Assembly (NCBI GenBank): GCA_007570785.1
Contig: ML661885.1
Coordinates: 17,384,918-17,448,917, forward strand
Direction: 5' to 3'
DNA from: Antilocapra americana
Lineage: Eukaryota; Chordata; Mammalia; Artiodactyla; Antilocapridae
Length of the DNA stretch: 64,000 nucleotides
A program made the translations under genes and the position numbers. How positions within the stretch are numbered: the stretch's first letter is position 1; each line of letters begins with the position of its first letter. A model generated the notes under the pieces. That model saw only the letters and a program-made list of their open reading frames with translations, made no database searches and had not been told where the DNA came from. Below, piece after piece: positions 12,924 through 49,175 of the stretch.

Positions 12924-13198
12924 TTCTTCTGTGTATTCTTGCCACCTCTTCTTAATATCTTCTGCTTCTGTTAGGTCCATACCATTTCTGTCCTTCATCG
13001 AGCCCATCTTGGCATGAAATGTTCCCTTGGTATCTCTAATTTTCTTGGAGAGATCTCTAGTCTTTCCCATTCTGTTGTTTTCCTCTATTTCTTTGCACTG
13101 ATCACTAAGGAAGGCTTTCTTATCTCTCCTTGCTATTCTTTGGAATTCTGCATTCAGATGGGAATATCTTTCCTTTTCTCCTTTGCTTTTCGCTTCTC
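12924..13198 (-). mobile_element. BovB LINE internal segment, inverted
   Basis: The complement matches BovB (RTE class) sequence between the endonuclease and reverse transcriptase regions (antisense TGCCACCTCTTCTTAATATC, TCTCTAATTTTCTTGGAGAG). It abuts a sense BovB 3' piece at about 13198/13199. Confidence 0.75.
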
Positions 13199-13381
13199 AT
13201 TGAAGCTGAAACTCCAATACTTTGGCCACCTCATGCAAAGAGTTGACTCATTGGAAAAGACCCTGATGCTGGGAAGGATTGAGGGCAGGAGGAGAAGGGG
13301 ACGACAGAGGATGAGATGGCTGGATGGCATCATCGACTCAATGGACATGGGTTTGGGTGGACTCCAGGAGTTGGTGATCAC
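13199..13381 (+). mobile_element. BovB LINE C-terminal ORF segment, sense
   Basis: Translates to the BovB C-terminal region ([40 protein letters not shown]). It stops before the usual BovB 3' tail. The in-frame product joined to 13014-13198 is an artefact of the inversion, not a gene. Confidence 0.85.
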
Positions 13382-13657
13382 TTAAGTAAGACATAATATT
13401 TTTGCCCCTAGCATTTTGATACAAATATGTATTGAATTTTATTTAAAATTCAATAAAATAAATTAAAATTTATTTAATTTTATTTAAATTCTGCTAACCT
13501 AAACTTTTCTAGAGGTCCATTTCCAGACTTAAGTAGTTTTTTCTTTTCCTTTTTTTTTTTGTTTCTACTATGACTGAAGGGAGAACAGTTAGAAAAGTGT
13601 TATATCTGCTATCATAATGCATATTTATTAATTAAATTGCTGTGATTAACGTGAATG

Positions 13658-13872
13658 TAACTTCTCTGGTGGCTCAGTGGTGAAGAATCTGCATCTGGAT
13701 CTCCTGCCAGTGCAAGAGATGTGGGTTCGGTTCCTGGGTTGGGGAAATCCCCTAGAGGAGGAAATGGCAAGATCCTCCAGTATTCTTGCCTGGAGAATCC
13801 CATGGACAGAATAGATTGGCGGGCTACAGTCCATGGGGTCGCAATAAGTCCGACATGACTTAGGGACTCACC
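13658..13872 (+). mobile_element. Bov-tA SINE, full length
   Basis: From ACTTCTCTGGTGGCTCAGTG to GTCCGACATGACTTAGGGAC, with a small insertion in the head (CTGGATCTCCTGCCAGTGCA). Confidence 0.9.
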
Positions 13873-14268
13873 AACAAAGTGAGAACAAGCATTTCATTTA
13901 CTGCTATTACCCAAAATCACAATGCAGTTACTGGCTTACAGTTTTTTAGGGGTTTTTTTTTTGTTTATCTTTTAATTAAAGATTTGGAAATGGGGTTTTT
14001 ACTTTTAGGGCCCTGGAACTGAAAAGTTAATATATAATTTCCTGTAACAACAACAACAACAAAATAACTCATAAACATTTGGAGGTTGGCTCAACAAAAA
14101 TGGACAGATATGTGTTTACTGCCCATTGAACCTCTTAAAGCTTTTGACACACTGATACCAGACTCCCACCCTGGACATTTTAATGTAGCTGGTATCTAAT
14201 ACAATTTTAGCCTTGGGATCTTTAAAAATTCCCCAGATGATTCTAATATGCAGCAGGATTTGTGAATC
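13873..14268. other. Intergenic, no gene seen
   Basis: T-rich. A (CAA)n microsatellite lies at 14046-14062. Confidence 0.4.
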
Positions 14269-14325
14269 AGTCAGTTCAGTTCAGTTCAGTTCAGTCACTC
14301 AGTCGTGTCCGTTTCTTTGCGAATC
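14269..14325 (-). repeat. BovB/SINE 3' tail fragment with (GTTCA)n repeat
   Basis: Pentanucleotide-like run CAGTTCAGTTCAGTTCAGTT followed by CACTCAGTCGTGTCCG, the antisense tail shared by BovB and its dependent SINEs. Confidence 0.75.
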
Positions 14326-14432
14326 ACTGGTCTAATATATTAAGCAATTCCAAATTACTTAAGAGTGATGATAGCTTCTGATACTTCAGTTTTGAAACTT
14401 AGCCACTGTTAGTCACTGTTAGCCCTTGTTAG

Positions 14433-15055
14433 TCAGCCACTGTTTCCCCATCTGTTTGCCATGAAGTGATGGGACCAGATGCCCTGATCTTAATTTTCTG
14501 AATGTTGAGCTTTAAGCCAACTTTTTCACTCTCCTCTTTCACTTTCACCAAGAGGCTCTTTAGTTCCTCTTCACTTTCTGCCATAAGGGTGATGTTATCT
14601 GCATATCTGAGATTATTGATATTTCTCCCAGCAATCTTGATTCCAGCTTGTGCTTCCTCCAGCCCAGTGTTTCTCATGATGTACTCTGCATATAGGTTAA
14701 ATAAGCAGGGTGACAATATACAGCCTTGACGTACTCCTTTTCCTATTTGCAACCAGTCTGTTCCATATCCAGTACTAACTGTTGCTTCCTGACCTGCATA
14801 CAGGTTTCTCAAGAGGCAGGTCAGATGGTCTGGTATTCCCATCTGTTTCAGAATTTTCCATAGTTTGTTGTGATCCAAACAGTCAAAGGCTTTGGTGTAG
14901 TCAATAAAGCAGAAATAGATGTTTTTCTGGAACTCTCTTGCTTTTTCAATGATCCAGTGGATGTTGGCCATTTGATCTCTGGTTCCTCTGCCTTTTCTAA
15001 AACCAGCTTAAACATCTGGAAGTTCTCAGTTCCCGTATTGCTGAAACCTGGCTTT
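14433..15055 (-). mobile_element. BovB LINE reverse transcriptase fragment (dead)
   Basis: The minus-strand frame 14429-14971 (180 codons) encodes part of an RTE-class reverse transcriptase: FIDYTKAFDCLDHNKLWK (fingers/palm), GVRQGCILSP and RYADN. The active-site motif should be YADD; here the second Asp is Asn, so the copy would be inactive even if complete. Homology extends to ~15055 past an in-frame break at the 5' side (AAACCAGCTTAAACATCTGG), and the element lacks its endonuclease and most of its 3' part. It is a retrotransposon remnant, not a host gene. Confidence 0.9.
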
Positions 15056-15275
15056 CAAAAGGAGATTTACATAAAATATGGGAAATATTTAACACTTCAG
15101 TTGAGTTGACCAAATACCAAACTATATTAAATAGAGATGCAAATCTTAATTAGTTTTATCTAAATCAAATATCACATTAATATGTTGTTGTTGTTCTCCC
15201 TTTGTATATAAACAAGTTTTAAGGAGAAATGTTGAATGATTCTTGATGCTATGACTGTGTATATAATCTATTATG

Positions 15276-15482
15276 TGGTTTCCCAGGTGGCTCAGTGTAA
15301 AGAATCTGCCTGCAATGAAGGAGACATAGGAGATGTGGGTTCGATCCCTTGGTGGGGAAGATCCCCTGGAGGAGGAAATGCCAACCCAACCCGTTTCAGT
15401 ATTCTTGCCTGGGAAATTCCATGGACAGAGGAGCCTGGCAGGCTACAGTCCATGGGGTGGCAAAGAGTCATACCCAACTGAG
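15276..15482 (+). mobile_element. Bov-tA SINE, full length
   Basis: GTTTCCCAGGTGGCTCAGTG through GGAGCCTGGCAGGCTACAGT, ending in a short CA run. Confidence 0.9.
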
Positions 15483-16559
15483 CCCACACACACACATGAT
15501 CTGTTACTGCAATTTTTGAATGAAGAAACAGTAAACTCTTATGTATATGTATGTGTGTGAGTATATATGCACTGGGCTCCCAGATGCAGACGTTTACTGT
15601 CAGTATAATGCATTCATTCAAAATGTTCAAGTTTAAGAGTGTACTCAGCATAGTAGAGCTGCTGCTAATTTTATTAAACATTATACCTCTTCAGAACATA
15701 TTTGAGATAGGTACTGGCCCGAACTGATAACTTTCTCCCATTCATTTTGCATAATGCAGCATCTTTGGTATCGGAGTGCCACCACTATCTTAAATATTCT
15801 GACTGACTTTGCTGAGTTTGCAGTGGCAACAATGATAACGCCGATTGTAAAAAGCAAGTGCAGAGCAGTGACTGTCAAATCCTAACATGTTCCTTATAGC
15901 CAGACTGATTTTTAAAATTTTCCTAACTAGCATAATCTATATTCCAGTTAATAATTTAGTAATAATCAGCTCCTTATCTTCTGAAAAGGAGAGTCTGTTT
16001 TGAATCACAAGGCAACTGACCTTGAAGGTAGGTTTAATATATGCAGATTTCTCATAGCACCTCTAAGCTTTTACTCAGAGTGTTTTGTTGGTTACATTTA
16101 GGTCTCAGCTATGCAGTCCTCCTTTTGTCTACCCTAACAGTAACTGATTTAATTGTGATACCATTTTTCACTCTCCTTTAGTTTGGGGTTTTACATTTAT
16201 TGTGTAACTAGTTTTAAATAAAAAATATAATGTTTTAATGAGCAAATAGAAAAAAATGAATAGCTGGCATAAGCTGTAAATATTATAAAAGTAAAAATAA
16301 TATATTTGTAACCTAATTTGCCTAATTAACAAGGTGCTGTGTATCTTTCTCTAATTCACTTATTTAACATTTTTTTTTAGTGGTGATGTGAATTATTTGC
16401 ATTGATCAAATTGAAGGTGGATCTAAAATAAAGGTTTAAAATTATTTCCTTCGGGTATAGTCATGAATTGAAAAATTATGACTTGAGATGTGCGCTATGG
16501 AATAATTTAATTATTTAAACAGAATCAGAAAACTTTGTAAGCAAAATTTATGAAAGTTT
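15483..16559. other. Intergenic, no gene seen
   Basis: AT-rich and unique-looking, with no coding region or confident repeat. Confidence 0.4.
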
Positions 16560-17025
16560 AGTTTAATTTAATTTACTTTTTAAATTTAATTTATTTATTT
16601 TAATTTTATTTATGTTATTGTGTTGGTTTTGCCATATATTGACATGAATCTGCCATGGGTATACATGTGTTCCCCTTCCAGAACCTCCCTCCCACCTCCC
16701 TCGTGATTCCCTCTCTCTGGGTCATCCTGGTGCACCAGCCCTGAGCATCAAACCTGGGCTTGCGATTGATTTCACATATGATGATGAACATGTTTCAATG
16801 CTGTTCTCCCATATCATCCCACCCTTGCCCTCTCCCATAGAGTCCAAAAGACTGTTCTATACATCTGCGTTTCTTTTGCTGTCTCACATACAGGGTTCTC
16901 ATTAGCATCTTTCTAAATTCCATATATATGCGTTAGTATACTGTGTTTTTGTTTTTCCTTCTGACTTACTTCACTCTGTTTAATAGACTCCAGTTTCGTC
17001 CACCTCAGTAGAACTGATTCAAATG
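16560..17025 (-). mobile_element. L1 3' end, antisense
   Basis: Complement of the ruminant L1 3' UTR/ORF2 end (TTGACATGAATCTGCCATGG, CCAGTTTCGTCCACCTCAGT). It is closely related to the younger copy at 55.76-56.6 kb. The AT-rich left side corresponds to the poly(A) tail. Confidence 0.85.
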
Positions 17026-17788
17026 ATTTTAAATGTTGTCTAGCAATTCTAAGTTAGGAGTATATATCAGTAATAATAATATATATATTTAATGTTGGTA
17101 GTGACTTTGGTTTAAATTACCCAGAGTTATATGGTTTGCTGGTCATTGCATGACCATCCGCTGGATCAAAGTAGGGGGAAAAAAAGACAAGGAAAAATTT
17201 TTTTTGGTTATCTAAAAATTATGTATAGTCTGGGCTTTAAAAAAGGATATCAAGCTCTTTGAAACCTAGAATCCCATCCCATTTCAAACTTCTTTCTTTG
17301 CAGGTCAGTGATAGCAACTTACTTTGAAGGTTAAAATATGTATTTTGATTTGTTTTAATTTTTAGGTATGTTTGTTTTCCCTCATCGACAGCAGAAATGA
17401 TAAGAGACAAGATTTCTATTTTAAAAAAGGAATGATGGTCAGGTTAAGACAGTTGCAGCAAAGGAAATAATGATGTTTTAATTGACTTTTTTTGAGACAG
17501 GAAAGGTAGCTTTGCTTTGAGTTAATAAGACATTTTATTGGGTGGCTTTCTCCTCTTTGCTTCCTGTTTACATTGAAAAATAGACTGAGTTGATTTGGGT
17601 TGCTGTTCTTCATGTAATTTTTAATGATCACATTTATGTAATCTTCATACTTGGAAAAGTGGAACATGAAAACAAAAGAAATGATTAATGTGCTTTTGGG
17701 ATCAGTATAATACTTTGAGTAATGAAAAGTCATCTCAAAGGAACACATTTACAGAACAAATTTTATTAAACAAAACTTTAAAATAAAA
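17026..17788. other. Intergenic, no gene seen
   Basis: An open minus-strand frame at 17416-17748 (110 codons) has no recognisable domain and AT-driven composition. It is judged to be chance. Confidence 0.4.
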
Positions 17789-17978
17789 GGGCTTCCCTTT
17801 TGGCTCAGCTGGAAAAGAATCCACCTGCAATGTGGGAGACCTGGGTTCAACTCCCGGGTTGGGAAGAGTCCCTGGAGAAGAGAAAGGCTACCCACCTCAG
17901 GATTCTGGCCTGGAGAATTCCATGGACTGTATAGTCCATGGGGGTCGCAAAGAGTCGGACATGACTGAGCTATATTCA
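17789..17978 (+). mobile_element. Bov-tA SINE
   Basis: GGGCTTCCCTTTTGGCTCAG to AGAGTCGGACATGACTGAGC. The sequence TTTAAAATAAAA flanks both sides (about 17777-17788 and 17980-17990), a likely TSD. Confidence 0.9.
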
Positions 17979-17990
17979 CTTTAAAATAAA

Positions 17991-19629
17991 ATGTTTTAAT
18001 ATTAATATTCCAAATTATTTTCATGAAAATTATTTTATTAAAAAATTTGATTTTTATTAGCCTGTTTTCTATGTTAAATCATGGTCTGAAGGAATGATTC
18101 AATCAAATATAAAACAGTTTAACAGGCTTAATAGTCTCGCAGATAAGATAGAAATGTTTCAGCTATTATCTTGAATAGTCAGTCAACAGTGAATTTAGTT
18201 GTCTTCTTTAAATGCTATGCTATTTTCATCTCTTGCTATGTTGCTCTAAAGGAGTTTAAATATCATATTTCACATGCCAGTTTAAGAAACTGTTGCTTTA
18301 AACTTTTTCTAGAACGTCGTTAGTTGTGCTATTTAAAATCAACCCTTTATCTAAAAATAATGTTCTTTGTACTTGAGCCGACTAGGCCTAAGAAGGTACA
18401 TTTTAGTCTGCAAACCATGAGATCACACTAAAAAAAATAACATTTTGTTCAGTGTACAAAATGATATTGCAAAGTGACCTTTGTTTAAAGAGTTTTCAGT
18501 ACATCATAGTTTACCGTGTATATTTATATTTGTGCATGTTGATTTAGTTCATATATCTCTATTTTAGAAAATGTTATTACAAATTACTGTCAGAAATTAG
18601 CATGAATATTTGATGACTCCCCCAATTAAACCATAAGAAGTAAATTTAAAATTGCTCATAAATTTGTGTTGAATGGTTAGTAACATAAGTCCCATTTATT
18701 AAGGACAATTGTTTCTATATCACCTAGGCATAAAATTAATACTTTTTTTCTTACAGCTACTTAAATGTAGCCTTATTGAACCTATCCATAAGAAGTACCT
18801 GATGAAGCAATTATGAAAAGCTCTCTGAACTTTTCATCTGTCCCTTTCTTGAAAATGAATGAATTTTAACATGAAAATATATAAGCAAATGCCATGACTG
18901 TTTTATGTATCTACACTCAATACAATTAATTTGTATAATTTTATTTTGTTCAATTGTGCCTAGTGACATGCTTCCCAAAATCAGTTACTAAATTATGAAA
19001 ATGCCATAATCAGTATTGAATGGGAAAACACAAAATATTAAAGAGTGTGACACTTGCTTGATTATCCAAAAGTAACCATGACTAAAATTATTTCTGTGTG
19101 ACCTTTTCTTTTTACATTATCTCTTTGTTTCCTTTCTTTCTCATTCTCCTATTATCCTTCCCTACTCCTCTTTAAGCAAATAAAAATATTTGAATGAAGC
19201 CTAATGATTTTTAAAAGTAGAGAGATTTGTCAAGTGTAAGAATAAAAATTAATTTTTAAATATAAATTATTTAATGTTAAAATCAAGAAAAAATCTAACT
19301 ACTATCTACTTAGCCAGCTGTCTGCATTGACTCAGATTCTCAAATTCCTTTGTAGCATATGTTAATTATTATTAATTTCCAGGGTAGGTTACTTTCCTTA
19401 AGAAAAAGGCATCTTTTTTGTTTTAAAAATATTGATTGTTTTATTTTATGTTTCTCTGTTTACTAATGTGCTTTGTCATTTTCCCATGCTGTAATTCAGT
19501 TTTTCATCATAAATCTTTTGATCTTATTGTGCTAAAAACATCTATTATGAGTATACCTTTTTAACTAATGTTCAAGTTGTGTGATACATTATTACAGTGT
19601 TGTATGGCAGATTTCTAGAGCTTATTGAT
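17991..19629. other. Intergenic, no gene seen
   Basis: AT-rich unique sequence, with no repeats recognised. Confidence 0.4.
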
Positions 19630-19965
19630 CTTGTTTCACTAACATTTTAAATCCATCAATTGGTAACTCCTTGTTTCTCCCTCCTGCTGACTCCAGGCAA
19701 CCACTACTCCTCTCTTTGAATCTATAGGGATAACTACTTTAGATGTCTTCTACTAGTGGAATCATGCAGTATTTGTTTTTCTGTGATGGGCTTATTTTAC
19801 TTATCATAATGTTTTTAAGGTTTGTCATATGTATCATCAGTTCATTCCTTTTTTAAGGCTGAATAGTATTCCATTATATACCACAATTTTTTTTTTAATC
19901 CATTCATTCACTGATGGACATTTATACTGTTTCCACCATGGTTATTGTGAATAGTCCTGTAGTGT
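19630..19965 (-). mobile_element. Old L1 3' fragment, antisense
   Basis: Complement of L1 ORF2 end/3' UTR text (GGCTGAATAGTATTCCATTA, CACTGATGGACATTTATACT), diverged. Confidence 0.7.
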
Positions 19966-20324
19966 CCTCTGACCATCTCATCAACTCTGTATAGTTATCA
20001 AGTTAACTTATCAAATATAAGGTATCACTTATATTTGTTACTTAGAATGTTAATGTCATTTATTCTTATTTTTTAATTTAATCTAACAAAACATGAGTGG
20101 AAAAAGAAAAAATTTTCCCTATGAACATTCAGGGAAATACTTTGAAAGTGAATAAAAGCAAGTTGACCAAAATATATTAAATATTTCAAAAACTATAAAA
20201 TTCTAGAAGGCCTCTATATTCTGATTGATTTACAGATAGTTTTGACTTCTTTCTCCACTTAAAATAAATATGAGAAAGCAAAGGCAGTATATGGGATTTA
20301 TAAAAAAATGAATAATAAAGAATC

Positions 20325-21290
20325 CAAATGTAAATTGGTGTAGCCACCAAGGAGAACGGTATGGAGGTCGCTAAAAAAACTAAAAATAGAAATATCATGA
20401 TCCAACAATCTTACTTCTGGGCATATATCCTGAGAAAACTCTAACTCAAAAATTATATGCACCTTTGTGACTTCCCTGATGGTCCAGTAGTTAAGACTTT
20501 GCCTTCCAATGCAGGGGGTGCAGGTTTGATCCCTGAGTGAGGACCTAGGATCCCACATGCTTTGGGGCCAAAAAAGACCAAAACATAAAATGGAAGAAAT
20601 ATCGTAACAAATTCAATAAAGACTTTAAAAATGCTCCACATCAAAAAATCTTATAAAAGAAGAGAGAAAAGATAAATTCCCTCTAATGATGATAGCAGCA
20701 CTGTTGACAATAGCCAAGACAGAAGAAAACTAAGTATCCAATGACAGGTGAATGGATAAAGTAGAGTGGTACATCCATAAATGGAATATTACTCAGCCAT
20801 GACAAAGATGGAGCTAATACCATTTGCAGCAACATGGGTGGACCTAGAGATCATCATTCTAAGAGATGTAAGGCAAGCAGAGAAAGACAAATATCATATG
20901 ATTTCACTTATATATGGAATCTTTAAAAAATGATACAAATGAACTTATTTGCAAAACAGAGACACACTCCCAGACGTAGAAAACAAAATTGTGGTTACCA
21001 AAGGGGAAAGGGAGGTGGGAAGAGGTAAATTAGGAGCTTGGAATTAACAAGTACACAGTACTTTATATAAAATAGATAAATAATAAGGTCCTATTGTAGA
21101 GGACAGGGAACTATATTCAATATCTTGTAATGATCCATAATGGAAAAAATCTGAAAAAGGATATATACATATATGTAATATGTATAATATATAAGTGAAT
21201 AATATATATGTATATAAAACTGAATTATTTTGCTGTGTACAGAAACTAACAGAACATGTAGTAAACCAGCTATACTTCAGTTTTAAAAAA
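20325..21290 (+). mobile_element. L1 3' end, sense, interrupted by a SINE
   Basis: Sense L1 sequence (GGAACATATTACTCAGCCA-type motif at about 20783, AACATGGGTGGACCTAGAGA) running to CAGCTATACTTCAGTTTTAA. A CHR-2 SINE splits it at 20467-20655. Confidence 0.8.
20467..20655 (+). mobile_element. CHR-2 SINE inserted in L1
   Basis: GACTTCCCTGATGGTCCAGT, GCAGGTTTGATCCCTGAGTG and an A-rich tail (AATAAAGACTTTAAAAATGC). Confidence 0.8.
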
Positions 21291-22551
21291 AGGATTCCCA
21301 ACAGTGGATTTTTACTCAAAGGTCTTAGTTATCAAACAAAACAGTAGCAATTATACATATTAAGTGTGGATATACCATTTTTATGATTCTCTGTTTCAAT
21401 TACTTTATTTGTCTAACCAAATCAGTAAATTACTAATTCTAGAACTTAAGTAAAGTTCTACTCTCCTTTGTAATTTCTTTGAAGAAATAAAGAAAAGAAA
21501 GAGAATCTTTCCTTCCCTAGAGTGAGGCTGACTGAATGCTGTAGGAATTTCTACATCTGAATATCATTTGGAAGACAGACTGCCCTACTTGAGGAGATAA
21601 GCTTCCTGTGTAGATCTACTATATCTTCTGGAAATTCTCAAGTTTTTACTCCATAAAATGAGAAAGATAATTTAGATGGGAAATGGGTTTCATCTTGAAA
21701 GCCAAATTTGAGGATTTGTGCTGAGATGAATTTAAAGCTACTTCCAAGTTTGAGTGCAAGTCCCTGATCCATGTTGATGCTACCCATGAGCACAGGACAG
21801 AGTAGACTGAAAATAAAACTGAATAAACTATGACAACCTTGTTCTCCTGAACTATAGCCACGTTTCTCTTTTTATCACATTTCGCCGAAGTATTTTGCAG
21901 TCTTATAAATGAATGGTTCTCTGCCTTTTTTCTTTTCCTCTTTTCTATTGGTGCCCTTTCATTGGTGACATACCTCAGTATTGGTCAGTCACTGTATGCA
22001 TGGGGAAGAGTGGGCGATGTGCCATACACTCTTTGGATTTACACAGGCAACACAACAGGTCTATGCTGCCTCAGGGCAAATGAGAACTACTTCATGCAAA
22101 TGAAAACCACAAGATTTGCATGCTATTCCCTTCAAAAACTGAATTACTACAGTTAAACTTCTAAACAAAATCAGCCCCTAAAATTTATCCATCCTCTAAA
22201 TATTATCCTCACAATTAAGAGTGCTACAGACTATGAAGGCAAGAGGGCTATTCCAGTGATCACTGTTTGATATAGTGACTCTGACTGCTAAAATGACTCT
22301 GCTCTTTTCTTCACAGTTCTTCACATGGCTTTGAATTTCAGAAACCAGTCTTCTCAAATGAAAAATATAATAATTCCTAAGATGTAATAGTCACAAGGTT
22401 TAAGGTATTGAGAAATTGAATAAGAAATACTGTTTCACAGTAATCCTTTTAAAATGTGGAAAATAAAATTCTTTTATAATGTAAATGTGATTGAAATTCT
22501 TTCTTAGAAGATAAAATTAGTAAACATATTCTCAGAATATGTTTTTAATAA
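21291..22551. other. Intergenic, no gene seen
   Basis: No recognisable repeat or coding region. Confidence 0.4.
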
Positions 22552-22573
22552 AATATATATATATATATATATG
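22552..22573. repeat. (AT)n microsatellite
   Basis: Eleven AT units. Confidence 0.9.
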
Positions 22574-22617
22574 TTTATATATGTAGAAAGATAATCTTTT
22601 TTTAGATCTCCAGTAAC

Positions 22618-23045
22618 TTCATGTTTTAAAATTTTTACTGGAGCATAGTTGCTTTACAATGTTGTCTTAGCTTCTACTGTGCAGCAAAATGAGTCAGCCA
22701 TACATGTACATACATCCCCTCAGTTTTGGAGTTCCTTCCTATTTAGGTCACCACAGTGCATTGAAGCATATTCTCATTAGTTATCTATTTTATGTATAAT
22801 TTCAGTAGTATATAGGTATCAATCCCAGTCTTCCAACTCCTCCTACCCCATTTGCCCCTTTGGTATCCACATACTGGTTCTACATTTGTGTCTCTGTTTC
22901 TGCTTTGCACGTAAGATCATCTATACCATTTTTTCTAGATTCCACATATATGCATTAATAGACGATATTTGTTTTTCGCTTTCTGTCTTACTTCCTCTGT
23001 ATGACACTGTTTCAATATTATCTTCTAAATGTTCCCCACTCTCTA
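22618..23045 (-). mobile_element. L1 3' end, antisense
   Basis: Complement of an L1 3' UTR (TTTACTGGAGCATAGTTGCT, TACAATGTTGTCTTAGCTTC, CAGCAAAATGAGTCAGCCAT). Confidence 0.75.
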
Positions 23046-23610
23046 AGTTTTCCTTGTCACGTATACACATTAACAATACAGTGTGCTATATAAATGTTAG
23101 ATGTGAGAAAGCTGATGATGGGAATGTGTAAATCCACACATGTTAGGGATAATCTTACTTAGATTATAAGAGTGTAATTGGCATTTAAAGTAAAAAGAAA
23201 TGAAATCTTATTCACCCATGAATAACTATTTATGACTTTTTGTTGTTTTTATTTTTACTGAAGTTGTAGAAGCACAGATTTAAGAAGCAAATAATTCTAC
23301 AACTTTTCTCCCAAGAATTCTACAAAAGAAAAAAACAAAACAACCGGATGGGCATCATTCTCAGAGGCACTTCTTTTAGCGTTTGAGGCACTTCTTTTTG
23401 TCTCCTCCTCTTTTCTTTTTTATTTTTTTTGCCCACTGCTAGCCCATGACTTGAAGTGACCTACTGCTTCATGAGTTTTTAGTTTTAGTGTTATCCATGT
23501 ACTCTCCACTAGGGAGGAGGAGCCAGCTTTCTTTCCTGCCCTGTCTTCACTTCATTCCAGTATTCAGTCTCGAGCACATCTCTTCCACGGGGTCTCCTGA
23601 AAGCAGTTTT
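23046..23610. other. Intergenic, no gene seen
   Basis: Nothing recognised apart from T/C-rich patches. Confidence 0.35.
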
Positions 23611-23785
23611 TAAGGGCTCTCAGGTGGCCTGCCAGTGAAGGAGATGTAAGAGATGTGAGTTCTGTCTCTGAGTGGGGAAGATCCCCTTGCCTGGAGAATC
23701 CTATGGACAGAGGAGCCTGGCGGGATATGGTCCATGGGGTTGCAAAGAGTCAGACATGACTGAAGCAACTTAGCACACGTGCAGG
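23611..23785 (+). mobile_element. Bov-tA SINE with internal deletion
   Basis: GGGCTCTCAGGTGGCCTGCC to GTCAGACATGACTGAAGCAA. The central CTGGAGAAGG...CCAGTATT part is missing. Confidence 0.85.
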
Positions 23786-24379
23786 TGGCACACTGAGGCG
23801 AGCTTCTGAACATCTCTTGGTTGTCTAACAATTATTTGTTGAAAGCCTACAAGATACTCCCAACTATACTAATTCTGCCCATTCACAAACCTTCAAGGGA
23901 CACTGACTCATAAGCTGATAAATGTGTGTTTCAGGCCATATTAGGGCTATGTCCAGGCTTCTACTAGAATGTATCATAAATAAATCCCTTGTCATTTCAA
24001 ATCACAAATTTGTTTTTCCTCAACATAAAGTTAGCTTTACTGGATGGGTAAGAAAACTTGAAATTATCAAGTGCTTATGTTAAGTGTTAACTTGTAGTCT
24101 TTGACTTACCAAATTTATGACAAATCAGTCCTATTTTTTTTCCCCCAGAACTTGTGGCATGCAGTTTCAGCCACTTAAATGGGATAAATCAGGCTCTAAT
24201 GATGGTTCAAAATTGGAGATACTCTCTTTTCTATTTTTAATCCTCTTAGTGACATCATTTATTGTCTACTGGAAATCAATTTAGGAAATCATGTTAGTCC
24301 ACTAAGCACTTCAGATAAGGTGATTCCATGAAGCATTCCAACATTATCACAAGAAATTGCTTGCCATAAAAGAAAAAGA
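23786..24379. other. Upstream flank of HNF4G, no repeat seen
   Basis: Unique-looking sequence. It could hold distal promoter elements or unseen 5' UTR exons. Confidence 0.35.
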
Positions 24380-24552
24380 AGTAAGCAGAATATGGCCTGC
24401 TGAAGGAGTTTACAGTTTTACAGCCCCTCCCACTGCAGCACATAAGTCACTCAGTCACAGTTAACTTTGGATTATCACTCACAGATTGAAAGCCCAACAG
24501 CCATCACGCAGTCTGGGCCTGTGGTGCCACTTGTATGTGTGTTTCTAAATCA
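24380..24552 (+). promoter_or_regulatory. HNF4G: Candidate proximal regulatory region / 5' UTR of the HNF4G exon-1 transcript
   Basis: Repeat-free and slightly GC-richer than its surroundings, immediately upstream of the first coding exon. It contains AGTTAACTTTGGATTA (24459-24474), whose complement reads ATCCAAAGTTAAC. That resembles the HNF4-specific CAAAGTCCA/DR1 motif and overlaps a GTTAA half of an HNF1 site. There is no clear TATA box or CpG island. The promoter assignment is inference. Confidence 0.35.
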
Positions 24553-24555
24553 ATG

Positions 24556-49175
<24,620 letters not shown>

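Noticed and set aside
13014..13385. 123-codon plus-strand open frame
   Set aside because: Antisense BovB joined to sense BovB; an artefact of the rearrangement.
17416..17748. 110-codon minus-strand frame
   Set aside because: AT-rich, no domain, no flanking gene signals; chance.
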